11,274 bases of DNA from Hyphomicrobiales bacterium (GCA_026996935.1 JALWJW010000340.1:1-11274); one strand, 5' to 3'. Positions 1 to 6,963 are shown, counted from the first letter of the stretch. Numbers and translations are program-made. Notes: generated by a model from the sequence alone, not told the origin.

Positions 1-2308
1 CCAATTTGAGAACGTGCATGTTATGGCGCGCACCACCGTTGTTGGTCATTATCATCATAATTATTTAATGGCCTTAGAGCGCGTCAGCGACCATGACCCA
101 TCATTGCTTGAAGCAGGCGCGCCGCGCCATCGATTATGGAAAATTCGGGCGGGGAATGTCATTTTGGCCAGCGGGGCCAATGAGCGTCCAATGACCTTTG
201 CCAACAATGATCGCCCTGGCGTTATGCTTTCATCAGCAGCGCGCGCCTTGGTTACGCGCTATGGTGTATCGTCGGGGCAAATGGGGGTGATTTTTGCCAA
301 TAATGATGATGCCTATCACACTGCCCTGACCTTAAAGCAAGCTGGTGTTGGCGTTGCAAAAATTATTGATATACGCGCCAATCCGCAAAGTGATGTGATT
401 GATGCTGCAAAAAAAGCTGGCATTAACATTGCCTTTGGTCATGCCATTTGCGGAGTCGAGACCCGTGGTGGTGGCAAGCATATTGATCGTATCAAAATTG
501 CTCCATATTCATCAAACCGCAATCGCGTGATCAATGAAACCTCTATCGGGGCCGATTTTGTTGCGGTTTCTGGTGGCTGGAATCCTGCAGTGCATTTGTG
601 GTGTCACAATGGTGGCAAGCTGCAATTTGATGATGATTTGTCGTGCTTTAAACCCTTATCACACACAGATAATATGATTATTGTTGGTAGCGCCAATGGG
701 GTTATGGGCTTAAAGGGCTGCATTGAGGAAGGTTTTGCGGCGGGCGAAAAGGTCAGCGTAAAATCAAAACTGGCACGGCCAAAAATAAACCCGCGTCAAG
801 ATGCCAAGTTAGAACCAATCTGGTTTGCTCCAGCATCGGGCAGATATAATGAAGGTAATAAACACTTTATTGATTTACAAAACGATGTAACGGCGGCTGA
901 TTTGGAATTGGCCCAGCGCGAAGGCTATGTTTCTGTTGAACATACCAAACGCTATACCACTTTGGGCATGGCAACCGATCAGGGCAAAACCTCTAATGTC
1001 AGTGGCTTGGCCATTATGGCGGCGGCCAGTGACAAACATATTCCTGAAATTGGCACAACGACTTTCCGCCCGCCTTATACGCCCATTTCTTTTGGTTCGA
1101 TTGCAGGCACACAAAAGGGTGAGTTATTTCATGTTGTGCGCAAAACATCGGTTTATGACTGGCACAAGCAACATACAAAAATCTTTGAACCTGTTGGTGA
1201 TTGGCACCGTCCTTATTGTTATCCCAAGCGCGGAGAAAGCCAAACCGATGCGATCAACCGTGAAATTTTAAATGTTCGAGAGAATGTTGGGGTGCTTGAT
1301 GCCTCTACCCTGGGCAAGATTGAAATCAAAGGCCCTGATGCGGGTGAATTGCTCAATCGGGTTTATACCAACATGTTCAAGGCCTTAAAAATTGGCATGT
1401 GCCGCTATGGTTTGATGATGAATGAGATGGGCTTTTTAATGGATGATGGGGTGACGGCAAAACTGGCCGATGATCATTACTTAATGCACACCACCTCTGG
1501 TGGGGCTGATCGGATTGCGGCGTGGCTGGAGGAATGGCTGCAAACTGAATGGCCTGACCTTAAAGTTTATATCACACCTGTGACCGAGCAATGGGCGCAA
1601 TTTGCCATTGCTGGGCCAAAGGCGCGTAAATTGTTGGAAAAATTAGGTGGGGATATTGACCTATCGGCTGAAAACTTACCATTTATGGGCATGGCGCAAG
1701 GAGAGATTGGCGGCTTTAAAGTGCGCTTATTCCGCATCAGTTTTTCTGGCGAGTTGTCGTTTGAGATTGCGGTACCTGCCAATTATGGGCGCGCGCTTTG
1801 GGATAAAATATTTGAAGCTGGCAAAGAATTTGGCATTGCCCCTTATGGCACCGAAGCGCTGCATATCTTGCGGGCTGAAAAAGGCTTTATTGTTGTTGGA
1901 GATGAAACCGATGGCACCGTTACCCCGCACGATGTGGGCATGAGCTGGGCTGTATCTAAGAAAAAGCCAGACTATATCGGCAAACGCTCGCTTGAGCAGG
2001 CGTTCTTGAAAGATCCAAACCGCAAACAACTGGTTGGGCTGGCAACCTTAGACCCGCAAGAGGTGCTGCCTGATGGGGCCAATGCTGTGGCGCAGGTTCT
2101 TGAGAATCAGACAATGGATATGATCGGGCACGTCACTTCATCATATTGGAGCCCAACATTAAAACGGTCTATCGCCATGGCGCTGATTAAAAACGGGCAT
2201 AATCGTTTGGGGGATATTATTGACTTCCCATTGGCCGACAAAGTTATCAAAGCCAAAATTGTCGACCCTATATTTTACGATAAAGAAGGAGCACGGCAAA
2301 ATGTCTGA
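1..2308 (+). CDS. soxA: Sarcosine oxidase alpha subunit, 5' partial
   Basis: Large subunit of heterotetrameric sarcosine oxidase, which oxidises sarcosine to glycine, passing the methyl carbon to THF and making H2O2 in the cytoplasm. The frame is open from base 2 with no stop to the left edge. The GTG at 14 is internal, because the upstream in-frame residues QFEN continue the family's conserved run into a 'NVxVxxRTT' stretch. About 768 residues are present. The family is usually near 1000, so the N-terminal region with the dinucleotide-binding motif lies outside the window. The first ~370 residues belong to the oxidoreductase part, including 'VILASGANERPMTF' and 'DFVAVSGGWNP'. From about nt 1130 onward is the folate-binding GcvT-like domain: 'WHRPYCYP', 'GVLDASTLGKIEIKGPDA', 'RVYTNMF', 'EWLQTEWPDL', 'VTEQWAQFAIAGPKAR' and 'FSGELSFEIAVPA'. 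Its stop overlaps soxG by 8 nt, implying translational coupling. soxB and soxD are expected upstream. No frame break is visible. Confidence 0.95.
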   Translation, partial: QFENVHVMARTTVVGHYHHNYLMALERVSDHDPSLLEAGAPRHRLWKIRAGNVILASGANERPMTFANNDRPGVMLSSAARALVTRYGVSSGQMGVIFANNDDAYHTALTLKQAGVGVAKIIDIRANPQSDVIDAAKKAGINIAFGHAICGVETRGGGKHIDRIKIAPYSSNRNRVINETSIGADFVAVSGGWNPAVHLWCHNGGKLQFDDDLSCFKPLSHTDNMIIVGSANGVMGLKGCIEEGFAAGEKVSVKSKLARPKINPRQDAKLEPIWFAPASGRYNEGNKHFIDLQNDVTAADLELAQREGYVSVEHTKRYTTLGMATDQGKTSNVSGLAIMAAASDKHIPEIGTTTFRPPYTPISFGSIAGTQKGELFHVVRKTSVYDWHKQHTKIFEPVGDWHRPYCYPKRGESQTDAINREILNVRENVGVLDASTLGKIEIKGPDAGELLNRVYTNMFKALKIGMCRYGLMMNEMGFLMDDGVTAKLADDHYLMHTTSGGADRIAAWLEEWLQTEWPDLKVYITPVTEQWAQFAIAGPKARKLLEKLGGDIDLSAENLPFMGMAQGEIGGFKVRLFRISFSGELSFEIAVPANYGRALWDKIFEAGKEFGIAPYGTEALHILRAEKGFIVVGDETDGTVTPHDVGMSWAVSKKKPDYIGKRSLEQAFLKDPNRKQLVGLATLDPQEVLPDGANAVAQVLENQTMDMIGHVTSSYWSPTLKRSIAMALIKNGHNRLGDIIDFPLADKVIKAKIVDPIFYDKEGARQNV
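2286..2291 (+). promoter_or_regulatory. Ribosome binding site deciding the soxG start
   Basis: AAGGAG lies inside the end of soxA, 9 nt before the ATG at 2301. It selects this start over the longer open frame that begins further upstream. Confidence 0.7.
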
Positions 2309-2909
2309 CCCTCATTTAACCACCGCCCTTAGAAACCACACTGCCATCAACGGTGACATTTCTATTCGTGAAATTGCCGATTTGGGGATGATTGATTTGC
2401 GCGGGGATGTAAGCGATAGAAAATTTACCGCTGCCGTTAAAAAGGTATTTGGTTGCGCCTTGCCGATGAAACCGCGCACCTCAACAACATCTAAAAACAA
2501 CAACTGTTTATGGCTTTCGCCCGATCAGTGGTTGATTACCTGCCCGCGTAATGAGGTCGATGCGCTGTTTTCCGCGTTGATAGAGGCGTTAGAAAACATC
2601 CACAGCTTAGCGGTTAATGTTAGCGATATGCGCAGTGTCATTCGCCTTGAAGGGGATGGTGTGAACGAGGTTTTGATGAAAGGCTCTTCGGTGGACCTGA
2701 CATTGCCTGAATGTAAAGCAGGCTTTGTCCGCCGATTATTATTTGCTGAACAAGCCGCTCTTATTCATATCGTCAGTGATGGTCCAAAAAGTATCGATCT
2801 TTATGTCTTTCGCTCTTATGCTGATTATGTGTGGAAATGGGTTGAGGTGACCTCAAAACCAGCGGCGCGCGTGCGACTCTTCACCAAACAAACTGGCTTT
2901 GAAAGCTGA
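2301..2909 (+). CDS. soxG: Sarcosine oxidase gamma subunit
   Basis: Small gamma subunit of heterotetrameric sarcosine oxidase, 202 residues, a normal length for SoxG. It packs against the alpha subunit and has no catalytic motif of its own. Supporting text includes 'ISIREIADLGMIDLRGD', 'CLWLSPDQWLI', 'AVNVSDMRSVIRLEG' and the C-terminal 'IDLYVFRSYADYVWKWVE', which fit the GcvT-like fold of SoxG. The frame is open further upstream, but the ATG at 2301 is preferred. It has AAGGAG at 2286-2291 with 9 nt spacing, it gives the usual N terminus, and it overlaps the soxA stop by only 8 nt (ATGTCTGA). It is the last gene of the sox operon in this window. The sox folate-enzyme genes often found in other bacteria do not follow; a regulator does. 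Confidence 0.93.
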   Translation: MSDPHLTTALRNHTAINGDISIREIADLGMIDLRGDVSDRKFTAAVKKVFGCALPMKPRTSTTSKNNNCLWLSPDQWLITCPRNEVDALFSALIEALENIHSLAVNVSDMRSVIRLEGDGVNEVLMKGSSVDLTLPECKAGFVRRLLFAEQAALIHIVSDGPKSIDLYVFRSYADYVWKWVEVTSKPAARVRLFTKQTGFES

Positions 2910-2930
2910 GCTAAACTTTCTTATTTTTTA
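2901..2930 (+). terminator. Weak intrinsic terminator at the end of soxG
   Basis: GAAAG (2901-2905) pairs with CTTTC (2916-2920) across a 10-nt loop that contains the soxG TGA. The tract TTATTTTTTA follows at 2921-2930. The stem is only 5 bp and AT-rich, but the U-run is good, so sox transcription may end partly here before the regulator gene. Confidence 0.35.
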
Positions 2931-2973
2931 GTGGATTTATTCCAGAAATAGTGCAATTTCGAATAAGTGCTAA

Positions 2974-3020
2974 AGCATGTCATTATCCCAAAACCGATAA
3001 CCACTTTTGAGAGACATGCT
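2974..3020. repeat. Rhizobiales-type nested inverted-repeat intergenic element
   Basis: A 47-bp element lies between soxG and the regulator. The outer arms are perfect 8-mers, AGCATGTC (2974-2981) and GACATGCT (3013-3020). Nested inside are CAAAA (2989-2993) and TTTTG (3005-3009). The text 'GCATGTC.TTATCCCAAAACC' followed by 'CACTTTTG.GAGACATGC' closely matches an abundant intergenic palindromic element that I recall from Brucella, Agrobacterium and Sinorhizobium relatives. The inverted structure is seen directly, while the family match is from memory. As RNA it would form a hairpin in the sox-regulator leader. No second copy was seen in this window. Confidence 0.65.
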
Positions 3021-3063
3021 GTGAGTTTTGCATTTGCTGGCTTATTTGTTTTTTGAGAGTAAA

Positions 3064-4044
3064 ATGATGTTTGGTGAAAAACCGCAAGAATTACCCCATC
3101 GTGTTGCATTTATTTTACTACCAGAATTTACCCTGATGCCTTTTGCATCGGCAATTGAACCCTTGCGGTTGGCAAATTTACAATCAGAAGAACAACTGTA
3201 TTCCTGGACAACCCATTCGGTCGACGGGGCTGGTGTGACATGCTCAAGCGGGCTTGAAACCAGAGTTGATTCTAACCTCGAAGGCATTCCTGCACGGGCT
3301 GATATTGTCATTTGCGGTGGCCTTAATATTAGGGATTACCTTTTTCAACCGCTTATAAACTGGCTGCGAAAGACATCTCGTCAGGGCTCAAACCTTGGCG
3401 CGGTGTGTACGGGCAGCCATATTTTGGCTGAAGCTGGATTATTGCAAGGGTATCGGGCAACCATTCATTGGAATAATTTACCCGGTTTTCGCGAAACATA
3501 CCCCGATCAAGAAGTGACGGGTCATTTGTTCGATATTGACCGCGACCGCTTTACTTGCGCGGGTGGGACTTCCTCACTTGATATGATGCTGGCCCTTGTT
3601 GGTAGCCAGCATGGGGCTGAACTGGCTTCAAGTATTGCAGAAATTATTTTACATGCCCCAATTCGCCACCACAGCGAAAACCAGCGTATGTCATTACCGG
3701 CTCGCATTGGTGCGCGTCACCCCAAGTTGGTTTCGATTATCAAGCAGATGGAAGACAATTTAGAAGATCCTCATTCGCCAAGTATTTTGGCCAAACAGGC
3801 TGGTCTTTCTGCACGCCAACTCGAAAGGTTATTTCGACGTTATCTTGACCGCTCACCAAAAAGATACTACCTGGAACTGCGGCTTAAGAAAGCGCGCTCT
3901 TTACTGCTTCAAACGGATATGTCTGTTATTAATGTGGCGCTTGCCTGTGGCTTTACTTCACCATCCCATTTTTCAAAATGTTATCGCGCCTTTTATGGCA
4001 GCACACCTTATCGCGAACGCGGCGTGCCTGTTATTGAGACATAA
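3064..4044 (+). CDS. GlxA-family transcriptional regulator, GbdR/SouR-like
   Basis: Cytoplasmic DNA-binding regulator of 326 residues with a DJ-1/PfpI (GATase1-like) N-terminal domain, about residues 12-200, and an AraC-type double HTH, about 222-318. The nucleophile-elbow motif is 'GAVCTGS' with Cys115, followed by 'ILAEAGLLQGYRATIHWNN' and 'FTCAGGTSSLDMML', all typical of the GlxA group. The HTH half shows 'ILAKQAGLSARQLERLFRRY' and 'VALACGFTSPSHFSKCYRAFYG'. Known members of this architecture (GbdR, SouR, CdhR) sense betaine-pathway metabolites rather than acting as enzymes, and SouR responds to sarcosine. Its place just after soxG makes control of the sox genes the best inference. The frame stays open back to a TTG at 3028, but the ATG pair at 3064/3067 is preferred because GAGAG at 3055-3059 gives 4 or 7 nt spacing. 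The effector is not identifiable from sequence. Confidence 0.88.
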   Translation: MMFGEKPQELPHRVAFILLPEFTLMPFASAIEPLRLANLQSEEQLYSWTTHSVDGAGVTCSSGLETRVDSNLEGIPARADIVICGGLNIRDYLFQPLINWLRKTSRQGSNLGAVCTGSHILAEAGLLQGYRATIHWNNLPGFRETYPDQEVTGHLFDIDRDRFTCAGGTSSLDMMLALVGSQHGAELASSIAEIILHAPIRHHSENQRMSLPARIGARHPKLVSIIKQMEDNLEDPHSPSILAKQAGLSARQLERLFRRYLDRSPKRYYLELRLKKARSLLLQTDMSVINVALACGFTSPSHFSKCYRAFYGSTPYRERGVPVIET

Positions 4045-4059
4045 ATCCATATCAAAACG

Positions 4060-4098
4060 GCAAAAAATAAAGGAGCGGATTCTAATGAACCCGCTCCT
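4060..4098 (-). terminator. Intrinsic terminator for leftward transcription
   Basis: A perfect 8-bp GC-rich stem, AGGAGCGG (4071-4078) with CCGCTCCT (4091-4098), has a 12-nt loop. Read on the minus strand, the stem is followed directly by TTTATTTTTT (4071-4062), a proper U-tract. Read on the plus strand no T-run follows, so this terminates the minus-strand transcript from the kinase side. For the plus-strand regulator, whose stop is at 4042-4044, it would be only a 3' hairpin. It lies about 240 nt past the kinase stop, which implies a long 3' region on that transcript. Confidence 0.7.
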
Positions 4099-4120
4099 CC
4101 GACAGAGCCGTTGACTGCGA

Positions 4121-4179
4121 CCGGGGGCATTTTGCAGTAAACAGCCTATCGATTTCTAACTTTTAGAATTTTGCCCCGG
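4121..4179 (-). other. GC-rich hairpin with inner stem, possible structured RNA
   Basis: CCGGGGGCA (4121-4129) pairs with TGCCCCGG (4172-4179) with a single bulged G. A small inner hairpin TTCTAA (4154-4159) / TTAGAA (4163-4168) has a 3-nt loop. It sits on the presumed kinase 3' transcript just before the terminator at 4060-4098. It could be part of a 3'-UTR-derived small RNA or only a 3'-end stabilising structure. No known RNA family was recognised. Confidence 0.3.
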
Positions 4180-4324
4180 TTATGAATAGTGAAAAACCAT
4201 ATATAGCCCATATATGTGCCGCTACTGGAACAAAAGCAAGCGTTGCTGTCAAGATAATTTCAATAAGGTTTGCAATTTTACTTAAATATTTGCCTGTTTT
4301 TATTCGAAAATTTTGGTAATCCAA
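4163..4324 (-). CDS. Possible small membrane-protein ORF or gene remnant
   Basis: After the kinase stop, another minus-strand frame stays open and ends with TAA at 4163-4165. Read from a TTG at 4324 it gives 53 residues: a basic N-terminal part (FRIKTGKYLSK), then a strongly hydrophobic stretch (IEIILTATLAFVPVAAHIW, AIYGFSLFITGAKF) able to span the membrane once or twice. The frame is open back into the 3' end of the kinase gene, but no ATG exists anywhere in it and no clear Shine-Dalgarno precedes the TTG. A good minus-strand terminator lies about 65 nt beyond its stop, as expected for the last cistron of an operon. It could be a short unannotated inner-membrane protein, the decayed 3' end of a lost gene, or chance in AT-rich DNA. 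I do not recognise a family. Confidence 0.25.
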   Translation of the reverse strand: MDYQNFRIKTGKYLSKIANLIEIILTATLAFVPVAAHIWAIYGFSLFITGAKF

Positions 4325-4326
4325 AA
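4305..4326 (-). terminator. Weak hairpin just after the kinase stop
   Basis: TTTTGG (4311-4316) pairs with CCAAAA (4321-4326) around a 4-nt loop. On the minus strand the stem is followed by TTTTCG. The stem is AT-rich and the T-run is short, so at best it is a leaky terminator. The stronger one at 4060-4098 is the more likely operon end. Confidence 0.15.
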
Positions 4327-4335
4327 ACCCGAACT

Positions 4336-5721
4336 CTACCCTCGCACTGATGGTAGCGTTAAAGTCACTTCCAGTCCGCCAAGCTCTGACTCAGACAATT
4401 CAATTTTGCCGTCATACATTGCTGCGGTTTCAGAAACAATGGATAATCCTAAGCCGGTCCCCGGTTTTGTTTCATCCAATCGCTTACCTCTTATCAAGGC
4501 CTGATCTCTGGTTTCTTCAGGAAGGCCTGGCCCATCATCACCAACAGAAACTTTCACCCATTTGCGACCATCTTCTGACGGGGTTTCATCATATACAGCA
4601 CGCACGAGTATGAGACCGTTTGACCATTTGGATGCGTTTTCCATAAGATTGCCCAGCATTTCTTCAAAGTCTTGCTTTTCACCACGAAATTTTAGGTCTT
4701 TTGGGCAATCAACAACAATCTGCAACCCCTCATCTTGATGTATGCGCATCAATGTTCGCGCCAACGCATCACAAGCCTCTTTGACATTGGTGGCCGCGCC
4801 GATTGAACGGGCGCGCGCAGCACGGCGAGCACGATCGAGATATAAATCAACTTGTGAGCGCATAATAATTGTTTGCTCGCTTACCTTTTCGGCTAACTGG
4901 CCTTTGTTTAAGTGGGCTTCATTTGCCAGCACACTCAATGGAGTTTTAAGGGCATGAGCAAGATTACCAACCTGGGTTCGCGCCCGCTCAATCACTTCTG
5001 TATTGGATTTAATCAGCAGGTTTAGTTCATCGGCAACAGGGCTTATTTCAATCGGAAAATCGCCATCAAGCTGATCGCGCTTTCCACGGCGAATTTCTAT
5101 CAGCTCGCGCCTTAAGACGCGCAAAGGTTTTAAGCCATATCGCACCTGCACCATGATGGCGACAAGCAGACCAACGACCAGTAAACCCAAAACAATAATC
5201 AGTCCGCCCTTAAAAGCGGCAATATCTTCTTTCAGCTCGTCATAGTTACCAGCAACGATAAAAGAATAATTCTGCTCACCACCGAACAAGGTAAATTGCT
5301 GCTCAATTGCCCGCAGTTTTGTACCGCGAGAATCAATAAGAAAGAAACCGGCAATGCCGTTATCATCTCTTTGTTTGAGTTGCTTTTTTGTCGGATTTAA
5401 TCTTGTTTCCAGCAAAGAAGGTGAAAACAAGCCGTTGGCCTGTTTGCCATCAACAGAAGTGATTTGCCAATACCAGCCTGATAACGGCAGGCGGAAACGA
5501 GTATCGGCAATTTCGCCCAGAATTTTCAATTCGTTATCTTTGCTCACTTCAACGCTGGCCAACAAGCCATCTAGCACGGCTTGTAAACGTGCATCAAAAT
5601 TGCGCTCAACAGCCGTTGAAAACAAGTTAACCAGCATAAACCCGGCCACAAATAACAAAATGATACTGACAACAGTTGCCGATGCCGTGAGGCGAAATGA
5701 AAGTGAATTAGTTCGCATCAT
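4336..5721 (-). CDS. Membrane sensor histidine kinase, FeuQ/PhoQ-like
   Basis: Inner-membrane histidine kinase of 461 residues that phosphorylates the response regulator encoded just upstream. TM1 is at about residues 14-34 and TM2 at 172-192, enclosing a periplasmic sensor domain of ~135 residues ('PLSGWYWQITSVDGK', 'NYSFIVAGNYDEL'). A HAMP-like linker (~193-245) follows. The H-box is 'GNLAHALKTPLSVLANEA' with His256 as phospho-acceptor. ATP-binding motifs are the N-box 'GNLMENASKW' (Asn358, Asn362), G1 'DDGPGL' (395-400) and G2 'GTGLGLSI' (421-428). All catalytic motifs are intact. The start ATG at 5721 overlaps the regulator's end by 14 nt, so translation is probably coupled. The periplasmic layout and partner fit rhizobial FeuQ, which with FeuP controls cyclic glucan export; that assignment rests on remembered similarity. 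Confidence 0.92.
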   Translation of the reverse strand: MMRTNSLSFRLTASATVVSIILLFVAGFMLVNLFSTAVERNFDARLQAVLDGLLASVEVSKDNELKILGEIADTRFRLPLSGWYWQITSVDGKQANGLFSPSLLETRLNPTKKQLKQRDDNGIAGFFLIDSRGTKLRAIEQQFTLFGGEQNYSFIVAGNYDELKEDIAAFKGGLIIVLGLLVVGLLVAIMVQVRYGLKPLRVLRRELIEIRRGKRDQLDGDFPIEISPVADELNLLIKSNTEVIERARTQVGNLAHALKTPLSVLANEAHLNKGQLAEKVSEQTIIMRSQVDLYLDRARRAARARSIGAATNVKEACDALARTLMRIHQDEGLQIVVDCPKDLKFRGEKQDFEEMLGNLMENASKWSNGLILVRAVYDETPSEDGRKWVKVSVGDDGPGLPEETRDQALIRGKRLDETKPGTGLGLSIVSETAAMYDGKIELSESELGGLEVTLTLPSVRG

Positions 5722-6379
5722 CCGGCTCAGATAAACAATAACCTAAACCACGAACGGTACGCAAAATATCAACACAAAGCTTTTTACGTAAGCGGCCGAC
5801 AAAAACCTCGATGGTATTTGAATCACGATCAAAGTCCTGATCGTATAAATGTTCAACCAATTCAGTTCGAGAAATAACCCTACCCTTATGGTGGATCAAG
5901 TAAGCCAGCAAACGATATTCGAGCGATGTCAATTTAAGCGCCTTGCCATCAACAGTTGCCTTGGCGCTGGCGGTATCAACAATAAGCGGTCCGCACTCAA
6001 GTTCACTACTGGCATGGCCTGCATTTCGGCGTAACAGGGCGCGAATACGGGCCAGAACTTCTTCCATGTGAAATGGTTTTGACACATAGTCATCAGCGCC
6101 CGCATCAAAACCTGCAACTTTATCACTCCATCGATCACGCGCGGTTAAAATCAAGACCGGCATTTTGCGATCATCGCGGCGCCATTGTTCCAACACTGAA
6201 ACACCATCCATGATTGGCAAGCCTAAATCGAGCACCACAGCATCATAAGGCTCGGTATCACCAAGGAAGTGACCTTCTTCGCCATCCATTGCTTTATCAA
6301 CAACATAACCTGCTTCGGTAAATGCATCTACCAATTGACGGTTCAAGTCCGGATCATCTTCAACAACTAGCAAACGCAT
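5708..6379 (-). CDS. OmpR-family response regulator, FeuP/PhoP-like
   Basis: Cytoplasmic two-component regulator of 223 residues. The receiver domain (1-~118) keeps the acidic pair Asp8/Asp9, the phospho-acceptor Asp51 in 'VVLDLGLPIMDG', Thr79 in 'LILTARDRW' and Lys101 in 'DYVSKPF'. The C-terminal winged helix (~125-220) ends with 'SNTIEVFVGRLRKKL' and 'LRTVRGLGYCL', typical of OmpR/PhoP regulators. The ATG at 6379 has a strong AGGGAGG Shine-Dalgarno (6388-6394) with 8 nt spacing. It overlaps the kinase gene, so the pair is one unit. The N terminus 'MRLLVVEDDPDLNRQLVDAFTEAGYVVD' resembles FeuP-type regulators of Rhizobiales as I remember them. Target genes cannot be told from this window. Confidence 0.92.
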   Translation of the reverse strand: MRLLVVEDDPDLNRQLVDAFTEAGYVVDKAMDGEEGHFLGDTEPYDAVVLDLGLPIMDGVSVLEQWRRDDRKMPVLILTARDRWSDKVAGFDAGADDYVSKPFHMEEVLARIRALLRRNAGHASSELECGPLIVDTASAKATVDGKALKLTSLEYRLLAYLIHHKGRVISRTELVEHLYDQDFDRDSNTIEVFVGRLRKKLCVDILRTVRGLGYCLSEPDDAN

Positions 6380-6412
6380 CGGCCAAGCCTCCCTATGATA
6401 CTATTTTTCTTA

Positions 6413-6441
6413 ATAATACGCATATTCGCGCAACAAGTCAG
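6413..6441 (-). promoter_or_regulatory. Candidate sigma-70-type promoter for the regulator-kinase pair
   Basis: On the minus strand CTGACT (6441-6436) and TATTAT (6418-6413) are separated by 17 nt, matching 4/6 and 5/6 of the -35 and -10 consensus. Transcription would start near 6406, about 27 nt before the regulator ATG and just upstream of its Shine-Dalgarno. It lies in the 88-nt gap after the PepSY gene, so the pair may be expressed both from here and by read-through. Confidence 0.4.
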
Positions 6442-6467
6442 CCAGAAAGATGATTTTTGTGTACAAT

Positions 6468-6860
6468 TCAGTTTGGTAAGACACGAACACCGCTTGTTTG
6501 ACCATCAACCAACAATTTCAACAATCCACCAGGTACTTTAATCCTGATAACATATCCACGTTTTCTTTCATTAAAGCGGATACTTAATACCTTGCCTTTG
6601 GGTGCTGTTCCCATTGCCGCCTGCACGGCTCTGGTTGGCGATATGACATTGTTCGATCTTTTTGCGATCATCATTGCTTTCGGCAATGATTTTGCGTACG
6701 GCTGGATAAACTGACGATTTACGACATTTTGGTTATGGAACAACCCATTATCATAGATCCTGCTTTTATTGGCCAGAGCATGACCTTCAACGGTAATAAA
6801 CATAACCATTGCGGTCATCATGGTCGCCAGAATATTTTTAATTAGTTTTTTCAATTTCAT
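6468..6860 (-). CDS. Small exported PepSY-like protein
   Basis: A 130-residue protein with a clear signal peptide: basic start 'MKLKKLIKN', hydrophobic core ~10-23, and a likely cleavage after 'GHALA' (residue 30). The mature part has a variable basic linker, then a C-terminal PepSY-like unit (~72-128): a helix 'ISPTRAVQAAM', then strands 'KVLSIRFNERKRGYVIRIKVP' and 'LLKLLVDGQTSGVRVL'. PepSY domains usually act as periplasmic inhibitors or modulators of proteases or sensors. It lies 88 nt upstream of the response regulator on the same strand, so it may modulate the kinase's periplasmic domain. In Sinorhizobium a small periplasmic protein, FeuN, restrains FeuQ. Equivalence is an inference and the protein here is longer than I recall for FeuN. 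A GGGGGAA sequence (6868-6874) precedes the ATG at 7 nt spacing. It is separated from the holin gene by 103 nt without a convincing terminator. Confidence 0.75.
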   Translation of the reverse strand: MKLKKLIKNILATMMTAMVMFITVEGHALANKSRIYDNGLFHNQNVVNRQFIQPYAKSLPKAMMIAKRSNNVISPTRAVQAAMGTAPKGKVLSIRFNERKRGYVIRIKVPGGLLKLLVDGQTSGVRVLPN

Positions 6861-6963
6861 TACCCAGTTCCCCCGAACCGCTGTGTTGCTATATTTCGAG
6901 TATTAATCATATAAAATCGAATATGAACGCAAGATGAATATTGTTTTTAATATGGCAACACCA

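Noticed and set aside
14..16. GTG as the start of soxA
   Set aside because: The frame is open to the left edge and the upstream in-frame residues continue the family alignment. About 230 N-terminal residues are simply outside the window.
3028..3030. TTG as the start of the GlxA-family regulator
   Set aside because: The 12 extra residues do not resemble the family N terminus, and GAGAG at 3055-3059 points to the ATG pair at 3064/3067.
4198..4216. AT palindrome CATATAT / ATATATG with 5-nt spacer
   Set aside because: Alternating A/T makes such palindromes likely by chance, and it lies inside the candidate small frame rather than at a promoter.
4247..4252. Perfect -35 hexamer TTGACA on the minus strand
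   Set aside because: No acceptable -10 hexamer is found 16-18 nt downstream, and the bases fit the small open frame at 4163-4324.
6900..6940. Promoter of the PepSY gene
   Set aside because: CTTGCG with a TATGAT 16 nt downstream was considered on the minus strand, but the -35 match is poor and several AT-rich alternatives are as good. A promoter probably exists here but cannot be placed.
6925..6963. Hairpin after the holin stop as operon terminator
   Set aside because: On the minus strand the stem is TAATGG with CCAT(a)TTA, short and bulged, and it is followed by AAAAAC instead of a T-run.
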